DNA of 32,360 bases. Source: Gammaproteobacteria bacterium. GTDB lineage: Bacteria > Pseudomonadota > Gammaproteobacteria > Pseudomonadales > Pseudomonadaceae. Of this stretch, positions 27,380 to 32,360 are shown piece after piece. Both the position numbers and the translations under genes were made by a program. The DNA is taken from positions 1 through 32,360 of the forward strand of contig CAJCIO010000130.1 of the NCBI GenBank assembly GCA_903970465.1, in the 5' to 3' direction. The stretch's first letter is position 1; each line of letters starts with the position of its first letter. Below the pieces are notes generated by a model. That model made no database searches. It worked only from the letters and a program-made list of their open reading frames with translations, and was not told the DNA's origin.

Positions 27380-28387
27380 ATGTCTCCAATCTACCGCACA
27401 TCGCTCGCTGTTCCGTGCTTTTCAATTTCCCGCACTGCCTTTATGTGCCTGGCACTGGTGTCGCCTTGGGCGCTTGCCGCGGATCCTGCGCCTGCCGCAG
27501 CCCCGGCAGCCGCCCCGGCAGCGACCCGGGCCCCGGTCATGGAGCGCAGCGAGGAAGACGCACTGGCCCTGGCGCGCACCCTGCCCGCCGCCGAACAAGT
27601 GCAACTGCAAGCGGGCAGCGATACCTTTCTGGCCCTGTGGCGCCCGGCCAATGCTCCGAATGGCAACGGCGTGGTGATCATCGTCCCCGGGACCGGCGAG
27701 ACGGCCGACTGGCCGCAAGCTGTCGGCCCGTTGCGGCGCAAGCTGCCGGACGCCCAGTGGGCCAGCTTGAGCCTGACGGTGCCGGACCTGCTCAGTGACT
27801 CCCCGCAACCGCGCGCCGTTGCCGGAACGCCGACACCGACCGAATCGAAAAGCCAGTCTACCCCGGCCGATGCCAATGCGCCGGTGGAACAGGCCACGGC
27901 TGCGGATGCCGATCCGGGGGACAAAAGCGCGGCCGCCGACTCGGCCGATGAACAAGCTGGCGCCGATGCCCAGCGGATCTTTGCCCGCATCGATGCCGGT
28001 ATCGCCTACGCGCAAACCCAAAAAACCCGCAGTATCGTGTTGCTCGGACATGGCTCGGGCGCCTACTGGGCGGCCCGCTATCTGACCGAACGCCAACCGT
28101 CGCGGGCGCAAAGACTGGTCATGGTCGCCGCGCGCGTACCGCAAGGCGCTACGCAGCCGCTGGAACAATTGACGTCGCAGCTCAAGGTGCCCGCCGTGGA
28201 TATCTTTTATGGCGATGAGGGGACAGCGAGCAAAACCGCCAAGGCTCGGCTGGAGGCCAGCAAGCGCGTCACCGGTAGCCAATATCGCCAGGTCAACCTG
28301 ACAGTGCTGCCGGGTGACCCGCAGGCCGAACAGGAACAACTGTATCGGCGAGTGCGAGGGTGGTTGAGTCCGGATAAGGATCTGTAG
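27380..28387 (+). CDS. DUF3530 family secreted protein (alpha/beta-hydrolase-like)
   Basis: Function unknown, 335 residues. A signal peptide (cut near ALA-AD, residue 33) is followed by an Ala/Pro-rich linker. The body looks like an alpha/beta-hydrolase: GNGVVIIVPGTGETADW holds an oxyanion-type loop, and GHGSG (223-227) holds a nucleophile-elbow Ser226. A low-complexity Ala/Asp/Ser/Glu-rich insertion (about 150-200) separates the two halves. A catalytic Asp and His cannot be assigned with confidence, so enzyme activity is open. It is divergent from agtS with only about 85 bp between starts and is followed by the REP array. Confidence 0.85.
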   Translation: MSPIYRTSLAVPCFSISRTAFMCLALVSPWALAADPAPAAAPAAAPAATRAPVMERSEEDALALARTLPAAEQVQLQAGSDTFLALWRPANAPNGNGVVIIVPGTGETADWPQAVGPLRRKLPDAQWASLSLTVPDLLSDSPQPRAVAGTPTPTESKSQSTPADANAPVEQATAADADPGDKSAAADSADEQAGADAQRIFARIDAGIAYAQTQKTRSIVLLGHGSGAYWAARYLTERQPSRAQRLVMVAARVPQGATQPLEQLTSQLKVPAVDIFYGDEGTASKTAKARLEASKRVTGSQYRQVNLTVLPGDPQAEQEQLYRRVRGWLSPDKDL

Positions 28388-28409
28388 GGGGATTTGCGTG
28401 GCTCTTGAA

Positions 28410-28642
28410 GGCCTCTTCGCGGGCTAGCCTTGCTCCCACAGAGCTCGCCGATCCGGAGTAGTACACCCGTGGGAGCAAGGCTTGCCCGCACAAATCCCGC
28501 CCTGCCCCCACAGAGTTCGCCAATCCAGAGTGGTACACCTGTGGGAGCAAGGCTTGCCCGCACAAATCCCGCCCTGCCCCCACAGAGTTCGCCGATCCGG
28601 AGTAGTACACCTGTGGGAGCAAGGCTTGCCCGCGAAGAGGCC
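28410..28642. repeat. REP array with three 72-bp units and terminal inverted repeats
   Basis: The block begins GGCCTCTTCGCGGGC and ends with its exact complement GCCCGCGAAGAGGCC. Inside, the segment CCCACAGAG...GTGGGAGCAAGGCTTGCCCGC recurs at 28435, 28507 and 28579, a period of exactly 72 bp, with few substitutions. Each unit contains its own inverted repeat (CCCACAG/CTGTGGG). It is a BIME-like expansion of the same element seen as a single 72-bp copy at 9503-9574. It lies between the convergent DUF3530 and djlA genes. Confidence 0.92.
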
Positions 28643-28660
28643 GGACCTGCTAGTGCAATA

Positions 28661-29428
28661 TCAAAAATCCCGCCGCTGCCTGATCAACGTATAGGCATTA
28701 TGCAGATCGCGAGTGCGCTCGGTCGCCGCCCGGACCTGCGCCTCGTTGGCACCGCTGCCCTCGAGCTTGTCTGGATGATGCTTGCTGAGCAGGCGGCGAT
28801 AGGCGCGTTTGATCTGGTCCGGCTCGGTGGCGGTATTCACGCCCAGCAATCGCAAGGCATCCTGGTATTCCCCGCCACTATTGACCGGCGGCTTGTTACG
28901 CCGCGGCTCGTAGTCGGCCCCCAGCGCCAGGCTTTGCTGTCGAGTCCAGCCGAGCCACGCACTCCACTGCAGGATCAGCTCGCGCTCGGTCGCCCCTACC
29001 CCACCATCCGCCCAGGCCATGCGCCAACAAGCCCGCAGGATCCCTTCACCCGTGTGCGCTTGGCGTCCAAGGCGGCGCAGATGCCCGCGCACATTGTCGC
29101 GCCCGGTCTTGCCGCGGCCGAACGAGGCGATCGCTGCCTGTTGCGCACCCGGCCCGAGATGCAGTTGCGTCATCTCATGGCGCGCCTGACGAATGTGGCT
29201 ATCGGTGACCACTCCGTCGCTTTTCGCCACGCGCCCCAGCAACACGAACAGCAATTCGTCATCGCGTAAAGCTGGGCGGCCGCCCAGCAATTCGCGAACG
29301 TTGGCCCAGCTGTGCAACTGCAAGCGCCGATCCAGCGCCTGCCCCAGCAACGCGCCGAGCATGGCCCCGGGAATACTGGCAATGGCATACCCCACGCCCG
29401 CGCCTATCAAGGTCGTCGGCCACAGCAT
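28661..29428 (-). CDS. djlA: DnaJ-like membrane co-chaperone DjlA
   Basis: Type III DnaJ protein that stimulates DnaK at the inner membrane. The 255-residue protein has an N-terminal hydrophobic segment (about 3-31, Gly-rich: LIGAGVGYAIASIPGAMLGALLG), a TerB-like middle domain (about 55-165) and a C-terminal J domain. The HPD tripeptide is at 218-220 (SKHHPDKLEG). The J domain at the very C-terminus is the DjlA layout. ATG 29428 is one base after the murU stop (TAACATG), so translation is coupled. Last gene of amgK-murU-djlA. Confidence 0.93.
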   Translation of the reverse strand: MLWPTTLIGAGVGYAIASIPGAMLGALLGQALDRRLQLHSWANVRELLGGRPALRDDELLFVLLGRVAKSDGVVTDSHIRQARHEMTQLHLGPGAQQAAIASFGRGKTGRDNVRGHLRRLGRQAHTGEGILRACWRMAWADGGVGATERELILQWSAWLGWTRQQSLALGADYEPRRNKPPVNSGGEYQDALRLLGVNTATEPDQIKRAYRRLLSKHHPDKLEGSGANEAQVRAATERTRDLHNAYTLIRQRRDF

Positions 29429-29429
29429 G

Positions 29430-31126
<1,697 letters not shown>

Positions 31127-31139
31127 TACAAGGGTCTCC

Positions 31140-31155
31140 GACGGCGCTAGCCGTC
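31140..31155. promoter_or_regulatory. short inverted repeat in the amgK-lptD intergenic region
   Basis: GACGGC-GCTA-GCCGTC, a 6-bp perfect dyad lying between the amgK start and its candidate -10. It could be an operator or a 5'-UTR hairpin of amgK. The regulator is unknown. Confidence 0.35.
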
Positions 31156-31171
31156 AAGCGGGTCATGCTTT

Positions 31172-31200
31172 ATTATCCAGCATCTTTTTCAGACCATCGA
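31172..31200 (-). promoter_or_regulatory. candidate amgK promoter
   Basis: TCGATG (31195-31200), 17-bp spacer, GATAAT (31172-31177) on the minus strand, 45 bp before the amgK ATG. The -10 is good and the -35 weak. I did not find a convincing sigma-70 or sigma-E promoter for lptD in the same 129-bp gap. Confidence 0.4.
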
Positions 31201-31255
31201 GAGGCGTGCGGCCCCACCGCGGGCAGATGGCACGCAGGAAGCCCGGACTAATAAG

Positions 31256-32360
31256 ATGGCATTGAAATCCCCCGCGTTTCGTAGAAAGTTTCCGTTGCTG
31301 GTAACCGGCAGTCTGCTGGCGATGCAACCCCTGATCATCCCGCATGCAATAGCAGCGGAACAGTTCGACTGTTCAGTTTCTGCTGCCGGCACCTGGGACT
31401 GCAAGCCCCAGACGAGTGCAGCCAACCTGCCACCGCGTCCCGTTCAGGACGGCGCTGTGGCGGACGGCCGCAGTGCGTCTGGTGCCGACGGCAAGGCAGA
31501 GGATACGGTCAAGGTTATCGACAGCAAAGGCCGAGGACTTAAATCCCGCAGCACTGACTACAGTCACCTCGACTGGGTCACGCGGGACAAGCTCACCCCT
31601 GCGCAGTTGGCCGAGGCCGGCTCTTATTGCTCCGGTGCCTACATCGAGCCTGTGCGTCCCGGCATGAACGACAAGACCTCGAAGAAGGACGCGCCCACTT
31701 TCCTGGGCGCCAAAGCTTCGCGCTACGAGCAGCAGACCCAGGTCGCGACGCTCGCCGGTGATGTGGTCATGCGTCAGGGCAGCATGCAGCTCGAGGCCGA
31801 CGAGGCCAGTCTGCACCAAAGCGAAAACCGCGGCGAGCTGACCGGTAACGTCAAGCTGCGCGACAACGGCGCACTGATCGTCGGCGATCATGCCGAAGTC
31901 CAGCTCGATACCGGTGCCGCCCAGGTCGACAACGCCGAGTACGTGTTGCACAAGTCGCGCATTCGCGGCAGTGCGCTGTACGCCAAGCGGGCCGAGAACG
32001 CCATCATCCGCCTCAAGGATGGTACGTACACTACCTGCGAACCGAACAGCAACGCCTGGCAACTCAAGGGCAACAACATCACCTTGAACCCGGCGACCGG
32101 CTTCGGTACCGCTACCAACGTGACGCTGCGGGTCAAGGACATTCCAATCCTTTACACGCCGTACATCTACTTCCCGATCGACGATCGCCGCCAGTCGGGC
32201 TTCCTCCCGCCTAGCTTCGCGAGCAGCGACAAGACCGGCTTCATGCTGGTCACACCGTACTACTTCAACCTGGCGCCCAACTATGACGCCACGTTGTACC
32301 CGCGCTTCATGGCCAAGCGTGGCACCATGATGGAAGGCGAATTCCGCTACCTGACCAACA
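31256..32360 (+). CDS. lptD: LPS-assembly protein LptD (5' part, runs off the window)
   Basis: Outer-membrane beta-barrel that, with LptE, inserts lipopolysaccharide into the outer leaflet. The first 368 codons are present. A signal peptide (about 1-34, ending HAIAA before EQFDC) precedes the Pseudomonas-type N-terminal extension. The OstA/LptD_N beta-jellyroll follows (from about 165: [19 protein letters not shown]), and then the start of the barrel domain ([35 protein letters not shown]). The cysteines near the N-terminus (EQFDC, TWDC) and later (SYC, TTC) include those likely to form disulfides. ATG 31256 gives the conserved start [15 protein letters not shown]. The barrel C-terminus and stop lie beyond the right edge. 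Confidence 0.96.
   Translation, partial: MALKSPAFRRKFPLLVTGSLLAMQPLIIPHAIAAEQFDCSVSAAGTWDCKPQTSAANLPPRPVQDGAVADGRSASGADGKAEDTVKVIDSKGRGLKSRSTDYSHLDWVTRDKLTPAQLAEAGSYCSGAYIEPVRPGMNDKTSKKDAPTFLGAKASRYEQQTQVATLAGDVVMRQGSMQLEADEASLHQSENRGELTGNVKLRDNGALIVGDHAEVQLDTGAAQVDNAEYVLHKSRIRGSALYAKRAENAIIRLKDGTYTTCEPNSNAWQLKGNNITLNPATGFGTATNVTLRVKDIPILYTPYIYFPIDDRRQSGFLPPSFASSDKTGFMLVTPYYFNLAPNYDATLYPRFMAKRGTMMEGEFRYLTN

Noticed and set aside
28410..28642. CRISPR-like array
   Set aside because: The repeats are contiguous 72-bp units with internal dyads and no unique spacers; they are REP elements, and no cas gene is present.
28430..29269. Long plus-strand frame across the REP array and opposite djlA
   Set aside because: The first part merely translates the tandem REP units and the rest is antisense to the well-supported djlA gene.
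31140..31255. sigma-E (AlgU) promoter for lptD
   Set aside because: I looked for a GAACTT-N16-TCTGA type element before lptD and found no adequate match.

Overview
This window is core chromosome of a fluorescent-group Pseudomonas (P. putida / P. fluorescens type). The protein sequences, the high GC content, the Pseudomonas-type rRNA leader and several GC-rich REP hairpins (with GCGGGCAAGCC or GCGAGGGGCTTGCC arms) all agree. As I remember it, the gene order follows P. aeruginosa PA0595-PA0609 and PA0651-PA0668. I see no prophage, insertion sequence, CRISPR array or defence island, and no wholly unknown multigene system.

Left part (1-10.9 kb). Positions 1-483 hold three tandem rRNA promoters and the start of a pre-16S leader, transcribed leftwards out of the window and lying directly behind tyrS. 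A divergent pair follows: tyrS (-) and a mepM-like M23 peptidase with anmK (+), which trim and recycle cell wall. Next come erpA (-) with a probable IscR-type site, argC (-), hemJ (+), a DUF805 membrane protein, a short-chain dehydrogenase, a HIT protein and coq7 (all +), an OsmC-family gene (-) and the cAMP receptor vfr (+).

Middle (10.9-19.8 kb). Tryptophan biosynthesis is split. trpG-trpD-trpC plus a diverged lipoate-ligase-like gene form one leftward unit; rpe-gph-trpE form another. The autotransporter esterase estP sits between them on the other strand. Both trp units have a short Trp-codon leader peptide just upstream. One (15 codons, tandem TGG) precedes trpG. The other (14 codons, two TGG) is formed in frame by the last codons of gph and precedes trpE. 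These are the most interesting signals in the window and fit transcription attenuation of both units.

Right part (19.9-32.4 kb). A polyamine-type ABC transporter, agtABCD, lies next to its two-component system agtSR (4-aminobutyrate/5-aminovalerate uptake in P. aeruginosa). After these come a secreted DUF3530 protein, a 72-bp-period REP array, and the operon amgK-murU-djlA, which handles MurNAc recycling to UDP-MurNAc plus a DnaJ-like protein. The 5' part of lptD, the outer-membrane LPS assembly gene, runs off the right edge. With mepM and anmK on the left, the window holds a good part of the pseudomonad peptidoglycan salvage route.
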